Assembly (NCBI GenBank): GCA_026770575.1
Contig: MU657179.1
Location: forward strand, 45,003 to 103,962
DNA: 58,960 nucleotides
From: Pelagophyceae sp. CCMP2097
Taxonomy: Eukaryota; Sar; Pelagophyceae
Reading direction: 5' to 3'
Shown here: one piece after another, positions 39,271 to 48,082 of the stretch
How the letters are laid out: every line of letters begins with the position of its first letter
Position numbering within the stretch: the stretch's first letter is position 1
Notes under the pieces: model-generated
What the model saw: only the letters and a program-made list of their open reading frames with translations
Told to the model about the DNA's origin: nothing
Database searches by the model: none
Position numbers and translations under genes: made by a program

Positions 39271-41011
39271 ATGAGGTTCCTCGCGTTAACTTGTGACTCG
39301 CGGGTTGTGCGGATGGCGCCGATGGTATCGCTGCTGTATCTGCTGCTCCCTGCCTGGGCCGAGGAATCGCCGCGGTGCGGCATGCTGCGGCTTTGGCACG
39401 ACCTGGGCAAGGCCGGCAAAGCGGATTCTTCCCCCGACCGCCGCGCACCGCCCGTCCTCGACGTCGTCGCCGCGTGGCGCGTGGCGCACGGTGCGCGGGA
39501 GCGCGGGGGACCGCCCGTCGCGCAAAGGAGGGAGCGCGAGCCTAGTCTTCGCGCGCGGCGCCTCGACACAGCCTATACGCAGGCGGCCGCGACATCCCCG
39601 GACGGTAACGCCGCGATGAGGCCCTATCGAGTCCGTGGAAGAGACCGTGCCTGGATTGCGTTTCGGCGCAGGTCTATCTCCGTCGATGCGAGGTGCGGAG
39701 ACGTTCGCGAGGCCGACTCTGTACGCCAAAACTTCATCACACGTCTCGTTGGCGAATACGTGCGGAATCGGCTCTCGCCGGTGGCGCCGCGGCAACGAAT
39801 CGCCATCGGCGAGATTGGCCCCTGCGGCCAGCCAGTGAGACTCTTCTCGACGCCGGCGCTCAGAGATGTAGATGTAGAGTACGTCACAATCGACTTTACC
39901 GACGACGTCGGAGTCTTAAACAAGACGTGCTTCATGCCGCCGTCGCGCGTCGACGTCGTGGCGGACGCGCAGTCTTTAGCAAACGTCCAAAATGGCACCT
40001 TTGACGCAATAATAGCCCTGCACGTCCTCGAGCACATGCCCGACGCCATCGGCGCGGTCAAGAGCTGGCTCCGGGTCTTGAAACCGCACGGCCTCGCGAT
40101 CTTCGCCGTGCCGAACGGCTGCGGTAAGCAATCCGCGTCCGCGACCGATAAGACCACGACTCTTTGAGACCCAAAAAGACCCTCGTCTTCAGACCGGGCC
40201 CGATCCGGGGCCCCTATTATTCATACGAAACTTACTTTTACCATCCATACAAAAAAAGGGAAGGTATCGAAGGCTGGGCCCGATAACGCCCGGCTCAGGC
40301 AAGGAGCAAAACGCGGACGTGCTGCGCGCGACGGCGGGCCCTTTGCATTACCTCAGCGACCACGACCGAGCCCTGGCCATCGAGCGCCGATTCGAGCTCA
40401 CCCCGTCGGCAAGGCGGAAGCCGGCGGCGGACGCTGCGGCGGACGCTGCGGCGCGCGCGGCGGCGCTGTCGACGCTCATCGACGAGCTGTCTGTGGAGCA
40501 CGAGGTGGAACAAGCGTTGTCCTGGGCCTCTTTTGTTTTAAATGTGGCGCCGGCGTATATACGCGAGGTGGGCCACTTCCCAAACTTTATGGCGCTCGTC
40601 CCCGCCACCGCCGCCTCGGCGCCGTGCCCAAATGCCCCCGCGGAACTCCAGCCGCTCCCGGAGCTGCTGCGGTGGGCCACGAAAGGACACCGCAAGTTCC
40701 ACAGCAAGGGCGGACACCTGCACGTCTGGAGCCCGAGGACGATGCGGGGCATGCTGGTCGCCGCCAAGCGAAGGAAATATGCCGACTTTCGCGTGGCCTA
40801 CTTTGAAGCCGCACAGCGGACGAGGTTTCAAATGCCAGAGCTCCACGTCGCTCTAGAGGCCGCCGGCCCGGTGCACGGCCCACCCGCGCGGCCGGGCCGC
40901 GGCGCGGCGTACGGCCGCGCCGAAAACGATTCGCCGAAGGCGCGACATGGAGAAAGAAGTGTCTTTGGAGCGTTTGCGGCGCCCGCGCGACCAACGATGG
41001 CGAGATTGTAA
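39271..41011 (+). CDS. SAM-dependent class I methyltransferase
   Basis: Starts MRFLALTCDSRVVRMAPMVS and LLYLLLPAWAEESPR, an uncleaved or signal-like leader (a start at 39313 is also possible). The methyltransferase core shows IAIGEIGPCGQPVR as motif I-like loop, DVEYVTIDFTDD as motif II and DAIIALHVLEHMPDAIGAVK with SWLRVLKPHGLAIFAVPN as motifs IV to VI. A 175-nt intron (40124-40298, phase 1) follows GCG and the frame resumes GKEQNADVLRATAGPLHYLS. The second exon includes VWSPRTMRGMLVAAKRRKYA, reminiscent of the C-terminal lid of the UbiE/Methyltransf_11 group. The stop is at 41009-41011. The substrate is not readable. Confidence 0.8.
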
Positions 41012-41357
41012 ACACATCTAAACATCATCGACACTGACAGGCCGCGCCCTCGCCTTTGAGAGCATGCCAGGATGTCCCTGCAAAGACCCCACGCCCCCCC
41101 TCGAAGCGTGCCGCCGCGCGGGGTCTAGCGGGCGAGGGGCCTTCCTTGTCGAGCGCCCATGCGAAAATTCAAGCCCTCCTCCCGCCTTCTTTCGCGAAGT
41201 GACGGCGGTAAAACAAATTGGTACTGAGTGTGACCCGCGACGCCACGCGTCGACTGCACCACTCGCGACCTCCGAAGAAAGCGCACGCGCTGAGAAATCC
41301 CTAGCGCCCGACAAGGGCGCAGAGCGAGGAGGCATCGCGCGCCCCGCATTGCGCCTG
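41012..41357. other. spacer holding left copy of a 45-bp direct repeat
   Basis: No gene assigned. Contains one copy (41127-41172) of the direct repeat that recurs at 41817-41862. Confidence 0.5.
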
Positions 41358-41862
41358 ATGTTGCGCCTCGTCTGCGTGTTTGGTTTGGTGTCCTCGGTTT
41401 GGTGCGACGAGTCGTTTGGCTGCGACTGGCGCGGCACGGCGCGCATTTGGCTCGATATCCCCGAATTCGAAACGCAGCAGCTCGAGGGCCACCTCGACGT
41501 CGCCACGGGCGTGCAACGCACCGACTTCGACGAGTCGCTCTGGGCCCAGCTCGTCGGCGTCTGCGCGGGCCTCGACGCGAAATGCGCGCGCCGCGCCGCA
41601 GACGCGCTCTGGGCCGAGGCCGTGGCGAACTGCGCCGCACAAGCCGCAAACTGGGCCGGGCGTGCCTCGAGAGCCTCGGCTGCGGGCCTGGGTCCAGAGA
41701 CGCCACCTTCTAAACAGCTCGCGACGGCCCGCGCCCACCTACGCCGCCGAGGGACGGGCCGCCCGGGGAGTCGAAGCAATGCAAGGATGGCACATGTGAA
41801 AGGAGAAGGGCCGCAGAGCGGGTGAGGGGCCTTCCTTGTCGAGCGCCCATGCGAAATTCGAG
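41127..41862. repeat. 45-bp direct repeats flanking a 690-bp segment
   Basis: Units 41127-41172 and 41817-41862 share AGCGGG, then GAGGGGCCTTCCTTGTCGAG and CGCCCATGCGAAA, with one substitution and one indel. Between them lies the small secreted-protein gene. No terminal inverted repeats or transposase, so a duplication or excision scar is more likely than an LTR element. Confidence 0.85.
41358..41825 (+). CDS. small secreted cysteine-containing protein, hypothetical
   Basis: The start at 41358 gives a clean signal peptide, MLRLVCVFGLVSSVWC, then DESFGCDWRGTARIWLDIPE, FETQQLEGHLDVATGVQRTD, FDESLWAQLVGVCAGLDAKC and an Ala/Arg-rich helix with several Cys. 155 residues. No family is known to me. 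The first 90 residues have balanced composition; the last 60 are low complexity. It lies wholly between two copies of a 45-bp direct repeat. Confidence 0.5.
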   Translation: MLRLVCVFGLVSSVWCDESFGCDWRGTARIWLDIPEFETQQLEGHLDVATGVQRTDFDESLWAQLVGVCAGLDAKCARRAADALWAEAVANCAAQAANWAGRASRASAAGLGPETPPSKQLATARAHLRRRGTGRPGSRSNARMAHVKGEGPQSG

Positions 41863-42221
41863 ATGGATTTAATCTCATCCCGTTACGAGGAGGAGACCGG
41901 CGCCGCAGGGCGCGGCCCGATGCCGCGCCGTGGCAGCCCGGCGACTCGCGCCGTCAGCCAGCGCAACCGCACTCGTGGCGGGGTGAGATTTTACAAGGTT
42001 CGTGTCGTGGATGCGCCTGGCCGGTACCTTGTGGCTCCTTGCTGCGTCGACAGCGCGGCCGCTCTCGGAAGGCCCCGAAACGCCGCGGACGTTGCCCAGG
42101 AATATTCGGGGGTGTGAGTCAGGAATGTTCGGGAGTGTCAGGAATGTTCGGGAGTGTGGTCATTAAGTACGTACGTTACCAAGAAGTACACCCAGACCAT
42201 CTCCCACACACTAGTACTACG
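41863..42221. promoter_or_regulatory. upstream region of antenna gene with tandem 19-bp repeats
   Basis: Three tandem units CAGGAATRTTCGGGRGTGT at 42097-42115, 42120-42138 and 42139-42157 end 64 bp before the antenna ATG; a low-GC stretch, CATTAAGTACGTACGTTACC, follows at about 42161. The position suggests promoter or 5' UTR elements of a highly expressed, light-regulated gene. No TATA box is evident. Confidence 0.6.
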
Positions 42222-42947
42222 ATGCAGCTCCTGAACGGCCTCCTCCTCGCATCGTCGGCCGCCGCCTTCGTGGCGCCGGCGCCGGCTGCCTGCTCGACGG
42301 CGGCGCGCGCGGCCCCAGTCTCCGACCTCAACGGCTGGGTCGCCGACCCCTCGGCATTTTGCTTCGGCCTCCCCGGCACGCTCGCGCCCGTCGGCGACTT
42401 TGATCCCCTCGGCCTCACCGAGGGCCGCTCCCTCGAGGCCATCAAGAAGTTCCGCGAGGCGGAGCTCCAGCACGGCCGCGTCGCCATGCTCGCTTCCGTC
42501 GGCCTCCTCGTCACAGAGGAGCCCATCGAGTTCCACCCGTTCTTCGAGGCGTACAACCACGACATCGGCCCCGCCATCCGCCACCTAGACGAGGTCCGCG
42601 CCATCGCGCCCACCTTCCTCGAGGGCCTCGTCTTCGCCTTTGCCTTTGCGGAACTGAACCGCGCGACCATCGGCTGGAACGCGCCCGCGGGCAAGACGGA
42701 CGAAGCGTACACACTCCGCGCGGATTACTACCCCGGCGACATCGGCTTCGATCCCCTGGGCCTCAAGCCCGACACGGCCGAGAAGTTTGAGAAGATGCAC
42801 ACCAAAGAGCTCCAGAACGGACGCTTGGCCATGATCGGCGCCGCGGGCATGGTCGCGCAGGAGCTCGTCAACGGCAAGGAGATCTTCGTCAACTTGGGCG
42901 TCGCGACTAACCAGTTCGACCCCAACACGCTCCCGATCATCTTCTAA
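42222..42947 (+). CDS. fucoxanthin-chlorophyll a/c-type light-harvesting protein
   Basis: Intronless gene, 241 residues. The leader MQLLNGLLLASSAAAFVAPA has an ER-type signal followed by an AAF motif, equivalent to the ASAFAP signal for import into secondary red plastids. The mature part begins APVSDLNGWVADPS, GDFDPLGL, then helix 1 KKFREAELQHGRVAMLASVG and helix 3 KMHTKELQNGRLAMIGAAGM, each with the generic LHC chlorophyll-binding E-x-x-(H/N)-x-R motif. Helix 2 is FLEGLVFAFAFAELNRATIG. Both DPLGL turns before helices 1 and 3 are present. It harvests light for photosystems in the thylakoid. Strong use of C-ending codons fits high expression. It is preceded by tandem repeats at 42097-42157. 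Confidence 0.96.
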   Translation: MQLLNGLLLASSAAAFVAPAPAACSTAARAAPVSDLNGWVADPSAFCFGLPGTLAPVGDFDPLGLTEGRSLEAIKKFREAELQHGRVAMLASVGLLVTEEPIEFHPFFEAYNHDIGPAIRHLDEVRAIAPTFLEGLVFAFAFAELNRATIGWNAPAGKTDEAYTLRADYYPGDIGFDPLGLKPDTAEKFEKMHTKELQNGRLAMIGAAGMVAQELVNGKEIFVNLGVATNQFDPNTLPIIF

Positions 42948-43313
42948 GCGCAAGAGTCGCTATTTGGGCCACCGTGGCCACGCGCGCTTGAGGGACGGCG
43001 CCGTCGGATTAAAGCCGTAACGTGAAGATGTTATCGGCGCACGCAAGACCTCTGAAGCGGGCCGCGTTTCGAGTGCACCGGGGGATCGCTCGCGAAGCGC
43101 AGCGTTTGCGCGGGCGGGGGCTTGCGCGCGAAGCGCAGCGTTTGCGCGGCCGACGTCGAAATCTAGTCGCCAGCGTCGCATGACGTCGCGCCAGCGTCGC
43201 ATGACGTCGCGCCAGCGTCGCATGACGTCGCACGGCGTCGGACCGGCGTCACAGAGTGCCGCAGAGCGTATACGTGGCCTGAAAAGGCCCACCGTCCCAG
43301 CATCGTGTCAACT
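42948..43313. other. spacer with two tandem repeat clusters
   Basis: Holds GCGAAGCGCAGCGTTTGCGC repeats (43092-43113 and 43128-43149) and a 21-bp array. No gene is recognised. It separates the convergent antenna and WD40-array genes. Confidence 0.6.
43170..43232. repeat. three perfect 21-bp tandem repeats
   Basis: Units begin CCAGCGTCGCATGACGTCGC at 43170, 43191 and 43212. Each contains TGACGTCG, a CRE-like palindromic core. Confidence 0.9.
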
Positions 43314-44495
43314 TTAGAGCGTGACGCTCCAGAGCCGCCCCATCTCGTCCTGGCTCGCCGTCGCTCGAGAACGCGCAGCTCCAGACGGTGCCGTCCGCGA
43401 GTTCCTCGCGCCGCCGTCGGCGTCGACGTCCAACGCGCCGGGCTCGCTCGGCGCGGAGACACCCAAAGGGCTCGTCGGCGCGCACTCGGGGACCATGTCG
43501 CTCAGCAACGTGTCGGCGTCGTCGGAGGCGCACCAGGGCGGCGGCGGCTCGTCGGCGCAGGCGCAGGCGGTGGTGACGGCTTCAAAGTCAAAGCTGTGCG
43601 ACACGCTGCTGGGCTGCGCCGAGCTCACAGCAAACTCGCCCGTCTTGTTCGTGGGCACGGCCGACGACGGCGGCGTCGTGCCCGTCTCGGCGTCCCAGAG
43701 CCGCGCCGTCTTGTCGAGGCTCGCCGTGACGACGCGCTTGCCGTCGGGCGAGAACGCGCAGCAGAAGACGCCGCCGACGTGCCCCTCGAGCGTCCTCTGC
43801 AGCGAGCCCGTCTCGGCGTTCCAGAGCCGCGCCGTCTTGTCGAAGCTCGCCGTCACAATGCCCATGCCGTCGGGCGAGAACGCGCAGCACCCGACGCCGG
43901 CAGTGTGCCCCTCGAGCGTCGTCAGCAGTGTGCCCGACTCGGCGTCCCACAGCCGCGCCGTACAGTCACGGCTCGCCGTCGCGAGGCGCTTGCCATTGGG
44001 CGAGAACGCGCAGCTCGTGACAGTGCCGGCGTGGCCCCCGAGCGTCGCCTGCAGCGCGCTCGTCTCGGCGTCCCAGAGCCGCACCGTGTTGCCGCTCGCC
44101 GTCACGACGCGCGTGCCGTCGGGCGAGAACGCGCAGCTGACGACTGGGCCTGTGTGTACTCCGAACGTCGTCTGCAGCGCGCCCGTCTCGGCGTCCCACA
44201 GCCGTGCCGTACCGTCGTTGCTCGCCGTCATGAGACGCTTGCCGTCAAGCGAGAACGCGCAGCTCAGGACAGCGTGCGTGTGCCCCTTGAGGATTGCGGT
44301 GCCCTTCGAAATGCGGTCCTTCCAGATGAGCCTGCGCGCGACCGGCGTCACGGCGCGCGCCTCTCGAGCGACGCGTTTCGTCACGTAGAGCGCGTCAAAC
44401 GTAGCCGTCAGCCGCAGGATGGGCGTGAGCAATTCGCGCAGTTCGAGCACGTCGAGCACCGTCGCGGGAGCGAGCGCGACGGCTGGTCGCGACAT
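43314..44495 (-). CDS. WD40-array protein with near-identical blades
   Basis: The start at 44495 (MSRPAVALAPATVLDVLELR) is preferred because the alternative at 44750 would overlap the divergent SEC14-like start at 44739. The N-terminal helices (ELLTPILRLTATFDALYVTK, AVTPVARRLIWKDRIS) resemble an F-box-like or BTB-like adaptor region but are not diagnostic. Five consecutive blades follow, each of the form GHxxxVxSCAFSPDGKRxxTASxDxTARLWDAETG, and a diverged last blade ends the protein (MGRLWSVTL, stop 43314). Blade DNA is very similar between units, implying recent tandem expansion or gene conversion. Such arrays are typical of fast-evolving ligand-recognition propellers. A Ser/Ala/Pro linker separates blade 5 from the last. 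Confidence 0.85.
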   Translation of the reverse strand: MSRPAVALAPATVLDVLELRELLTPILRLTATFDALYVTKRVAREARAVTPVARRLIWKDRISKGTAILKGHTHAVLSCAFSLDGKRLMTASNDGTARLWDAETGALQTTFGVHTGPVVSCAFSPDGTRVVTASGNTVRLWDAETSALQATLGGHAGTVTSCAFSPNGKRLATASRDCTARLWDAESGTLLTTLEGHTAGVGCCAFSPDGMGIVTASFDKTARLWNAETGSLQRTLEGHVGGVFCCAFSPDGKRVVTASLDKTARLWDAETGTTPPSSAVPTNKTGEFAVSSAQPSSVSHSFDFEAVTTACACADEPPPPWCASDDADTLLSDMVPECAPTSPLGVSAPSEPGALDVDADGGARNSRTAPSGAARSRATASQDEMGRLWSVTL

Positions 44496-44738
44496 GACGT
44501 GTTGCCGGCGCCGTCGTCGCGTAGCCGCGGGATACAACGAGGACCGCCACGGGCGCGCGCGCGCGGCAGGGAAGCTCAGAAGGGCCAAAGCGTCTTCAGA
44601 TGCCGCAGAGCGTCGTGCGCGCGACGCTTCGAGCGCTTCGGCGAGAGTCTCCCAGGCGCACGACGTCGCGCGCGGCGCTGGACCGCGAAGCAGACTCCGC
44701 AGAGTGACGTTCGCAGATCTAGATCTAGAGCGTCGCGC
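44496..44738. promoter_or_regulatory. divergent promoter region with AGATCT repeat
   Basis: Gap between WD40-array and SEC14-like starts. AGATCTAGATCTAGA at about 44716-44730 is a repeated palindrome just upstream of the SEC14-like ATG. Confidence 0.4.
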
Positions 44739-46138
44739 ATGTCGCGACACTTCGGCGACGATCTTACTGCCGCACGATTTGAGTCAGGGCCTTCCGTCGA
44801 CGCATCTGCCCAGTTTGCGAGGCCGCGCTTCGGTGCCGTGTGTCTCCACGGCATGCGGACCGCCGACGACGACGGCGAGCCGCCCACCCGGGCTGCCGCC
44901 GACGAAGATGCGCCCGGGGCCGCCGCAGCCATCTCGCCTCCCGGGCGGGCCGCCGCCGACGCCGCCGACGGCGGGGGGTTGCCGTCCGGCGCCGATGGCC
45001 TGCCGCCCAGCCGGGTTGCCGCCGACGAAGACGCGCCCGGGGCTGCTTCAGAAATCCCGCCTCCCGGCCGGGCCGGCGGCGCAGCCGGCGCGCTGCCTCC
45101 CGGCGCCGCCGGCTTGCTGTTCCCCGAGTGCTGCAGCGCCGAGGACGTGTGCCTGTTCCCGCGGCGGCTGCCGACGCGCGCGCAGGTCGCGGAGCTCGTG
45201 AAAGAGCTCGCCAAAGACGCGGAGCAATCTGACCTGAACGACGAACCCATGCTCTGCCGTTTCCTCATGGCGCGCGACAACGACTTGGCCGCGGCGGCGA
45301 AGATGTGTAGGGAGTCGTTTGCCTTCCGGAAGTTGCACGTCCCTCGCGCATTAAACGAATGCGGCTCGTTCACTGTCGAGTCCGACGCCCCGCTAGACGG
45401 CGCCGCCTTGGAGGGCCGCTGGAGCTGGAGGTGCTTCGAGTCGCCGGCGGACGCTTCGAGTTTAAGGGCAAGGCTGGCTTTAATGCACGCGCCGGACAAG
45501 TTGATGCCGACGATCACTGCTGCTGACGGCTCGCCCGTCTTCATCTCCAGATTCGGCGCTTTAGACGTCGACGGCATCGCGACGGAGAGCCTCGCCGACC
45601 CTTTGGTGATGCGAATCGTCGCCCATCTCGAAGATTGTCTGCAGACGTGCCGGTCCCGAGGCCGGGCGCAGCACCGCATCGTGCGCGCAAGAGCCGTTTT
45701 GGACCTCGCCGGGTTGCGCGTCTTTGCAGCCATCCGGAGGCTCCGTTTGCTCAAGCAAATCTTCAGCATCGGGCAGGCGATATACCCGGAAGGTGCGATC
45801 TCGTCCTGAATCCTCGACGCTCCTTTGATCGTGCCACTCTAGGCATCCACTCCGTCACCATCATCAACGCCCCCCGAGCGTTTGCGACGTTTTGGTCCGT
45901 TTTTTCGTTGATTTTGGACGACGCAATGAGAGCGAAGATCCTCATCGTGGGCACGGACTACGCCGCCGCCCTGAAAGACCACGCCAACATTGTCGTAACG
46001 GCCCAGCTCCCAAAGTCCATGGGCGGCCAAGCCGAAAACGACATGCTCCCGCTCACGCTGCCCGTCGAAAAGGGCGTTGGGCAGACGCTCCGCGACGCAA
46101 ACGAACCGCCATTCCTCGTAGAGGCCTTTGAGCCCTGA
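44739..46138 (+). CDS. SEC14-like CRAL-TRIO lipid-transfer protein
   Basis: Starts MSRHFGDDLTAARFESGPSV. A repetitive Ala/Pro/Gly linker contains two imperfect copies of AADEDAPGAAAxIxPPGRA. The CRAL-TRIO N domain reads DLNDEPMLCRFLMARDNDLA and AAAKMCRESFAFRK. The lipid-binding domain includes VLDLAGLRVF, LLKQIFSIGQAIYPE, a 50-nt intron (45793-45842, phase 1), then GIHSVTIINAPRAFATFWSV and FSLILDDAMRAKILIVG, matching the yPExxxxxxxxNaPxxFxxxWxxxkpfl signature of Sec14 proteins, which exchange phosphatidylinositol and other lipids between membranes. The stop is TGA at 46136-46138. The ligand cannot be read. Confidence 0.85.
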
Positions 46139-46319
46139 TACTTTTACATAGACCTTTCCGAGACTGCGCTGGTTCCTTGGAGAGGAGGCCGTCTACGCCG
46201 CCTGCCGTGGTCCTCTTGGTCGCCGAACCATACTAGCGATCGCGATAAGCGGTCACTCGATCTCGGGCCCGAGGCTCAGCTTGCGCGGCCCAAGGCGCCT
46301 TCGTACGGCGGCGCGCGGC

Positions 46320-47492
46320 ATGGCGCTGCTTGCGCGCTGGCCGCGCTCCTGGCTGGCGGGCCTTTCGCCGTTTGCGGGGCCCCGGCGCCGCTTCGGTACG
46401 CGGGTCTCGCGAGGCAATACGGAGCCGGACTTGAACTTCTTCGTCGGCAACATCCCGCCCGCCTGGGCCTCTGCCGACCTGCGCGGCGCCTTTGCGGCCA
46501 AGTGCTACGTCCGCACCGCTTCCGTGCACGTCAAGCAGCGCACGTCCGAGTTTTTGGGCTTTGGCTTCCTCGCAGTCGCGGTGGACGAGAGCAACGCCGA
46601 GGACATCTCCGCCGCCGTCCTCGAGATGGACGGACAAGTCTTCGACGGCTTTGCGCTAATCGTGAAGATTGCGGGGCCCTCGAGAGCCGACTCGACGTTT
46701 CTCAACGAGCAACTCATCAAAGCGCCCCTGGCGGGCCACATCCTCGACCTCTTCGACCACCAAGGCGCCGGCTTCACCGCGTCGAACCTGGCCACGGCGT
46801 TCCACCACCTCGGCCTGAAATACGAGTTGAATAGCTTGAGAACGGACGCAAACGCGCTTCGAACTTTAAAAAAACTCGAGAGCCGCGTCGCCGAAAGCGC
46901 CGGGGCGGACTCTCGAAAATGGCTGGCGCGCCACATCGCCAACACCGCCTTGGGCGCCGCGCGCATCCACGGCTTCGAAGCGCCGGCGCTTTTCGACGTT
47001 TTGGCGGACGAAGCGCAGAAGAGGCTCCGCACGTTCAACCCCCAGCACCTCGCCAACTTGGCGTGGGGCTTTGCGGCGGCGGGGTTTGAAACGCCGTTGC
47101 TGTTTGAAGCCATCTCCAAAGAAGCTTTGGTGAAGCTGCACGAGTGGGAGGAACGCTCGGTGTCCAAGACGGACCCGTGGCACCCTCGCGACGTCGCCAA
47201 CTTGGCATGGGCCTTTGCAAAGGCGGGAATTGAAGCGCCATTGTTATTCGACGCCGTGGCCGCGGAAGCGCTGACAAAGATTGAAAAGTTTGAAGCACAA
47301 GATGTGAAAACCCTGGCGTGGGCCTTCTCCACGGCGAAAATCGAGGCCCCGAAACTGATCGAGGCCCTCAAGGCGAGACACGAAGAGATCGAGGCCCTCA
47401 AGGCAAGGCACGAAGAGATCGAGGCCCTCAAGGCGAGGCACGAAGAGATCGCCCTCAAGGCGAGGCACGAAGACTTAAGTAATGTTGCCTAG
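46320..47492 (+). CDS. organellar RNA-binding protein: RRM plus OPR-like helical repeats
   Basis: The N terminus MALLARWPRSWLAGLSPFAG, RRRFGTRVSRG is a basic mitochondrial-type presequence. An RRM follows with RNP2 NFFVGNIPPAW and an RNP1-like EFLGFGFLAVAV. Then come helical repeats of about 40 residues: FNPQHLANLAWGFAAAGFET with PLLFEAISKEALVKL, PRDVANLAWAFAKAGIEAPL, and VKTLAWAFSTAKIEAPKL. These match the NLAWAFAKAG-type repeats (OPR/HPR class) that bind organellar RNA in algae and apicomplexans. The C terminus is EALKARHEEI repeated three to four times. Combined RRM and OPR-like architecture is uncommon. A role in mitochondrial (or plastid) RNA processing or stability is inferred. Intronless, stop 47490-47492. 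Confidence 0.82.
   Translation: MALLARWPRSWLAGLSPFAGPRRRFGTRVSRGNTEPDLNFFVGNIPPAWASADLRGAFAAKCYVRTASVHVKQRTSEFLGFGFLAVAVDESNAEDISAAVLEMDGQVFDGFALIVKIAGPSRADSTFLNEQLIKAPLAGHILDLFDHQGAGFTASNLATAFHHLGLKYELNSLRTDANALRTLKKLESRVAESAGADSRKWLARHIANTALGAARIHGFEAPALFDVLADEAQKRLRTFNPQHLANLAWGFAAAGFETPLLFEAISKEALVKLHEWEERSVSKTDPWHPRDVANLAWAFAKAGIEAPLLFDAVAAEALTKIEKFEAQDVKTLAWAFSTAKIEAPKLIEALKARHEEIEALKARHEEIEALKARHEEIALKARHEDLSNVA
47360..47472. repeat. 30-bp tandem coding repeats at the OPR-like C terminus
   Basis: Units based on GAGGCCCTCAAGGCGAGGCA plus CGAAGAGATC occur at about 47361, 47391, 47421 and, shortened by 6 bp, 47451, immediately before the stop. Confidence 0.85.
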
Positions 47493-48082
47493 TTGTCTAT
47501 TTCTGGGGCATCCCGGCCGCCTGGGCCCGACGTTGCCCCCGCCGACTTCTCATCGTCCCTGCTCTTCCACAACACGGGCGATTCGAGACGGCGACGTCTG
47601 TATCGACTCGAGGCCAGCATGGCTCAGGACTCGTGTGCACGACCGAGACCAGTCCCAGGACCGGTCCAGATGTCTCAGGGTGGGTTTGCAAGCAAGGCCC
47701 GCTGCGCCTCGCACGACGAGACCCGTCTCTGGACCGATCTCCGGAGACCGGTCTCAAAGTGCGCTTGAAAGCCCGCTGCGCCGCACGCCCGGCGCGTAAA
47801 GTGGATAGCGTTGAACAGTCGTTGAGCAATTCCCAAACTAGGGGACCTCCCAAAGTCTTCAACTTCCGACATGGATCCATGTGGATGGAAGCCGAGCCCG
47901 GGCCGAGCGGGAAACGGGCCGGGCGTCGAGGCATCGGCTCTGGCTCGGAGCACGCCGGACTCGGATGCGAATCGAGGAGCGTATGTGAAAATAAGTGTCA
48001 CCGTCGAGCTGGTGTCGAAACGTGCCGAGAACGTGGCGACGCCGCGACGTTGTGCGCGCGCCGCCGCCGCGCACTCAGGCGC
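47493..48082. other. interval without recognised gene
   Basis: Contains paired segments with GACCGGTC and GGTTTGCAAGCAAGGCCCGC-like text (about 47650-47800) that look like diverged inverted or direct repeats. No protein family is seen. Confidence 0.4.

Noticed and set aside
43305..45809. 834-codon open frame on the plus strand across the WD40-array gene
   Set aside because: Its first half is antisense to clear WD40 blades and is pure GC-rich shadow; only the part from 44739 is real (SEC14-like).
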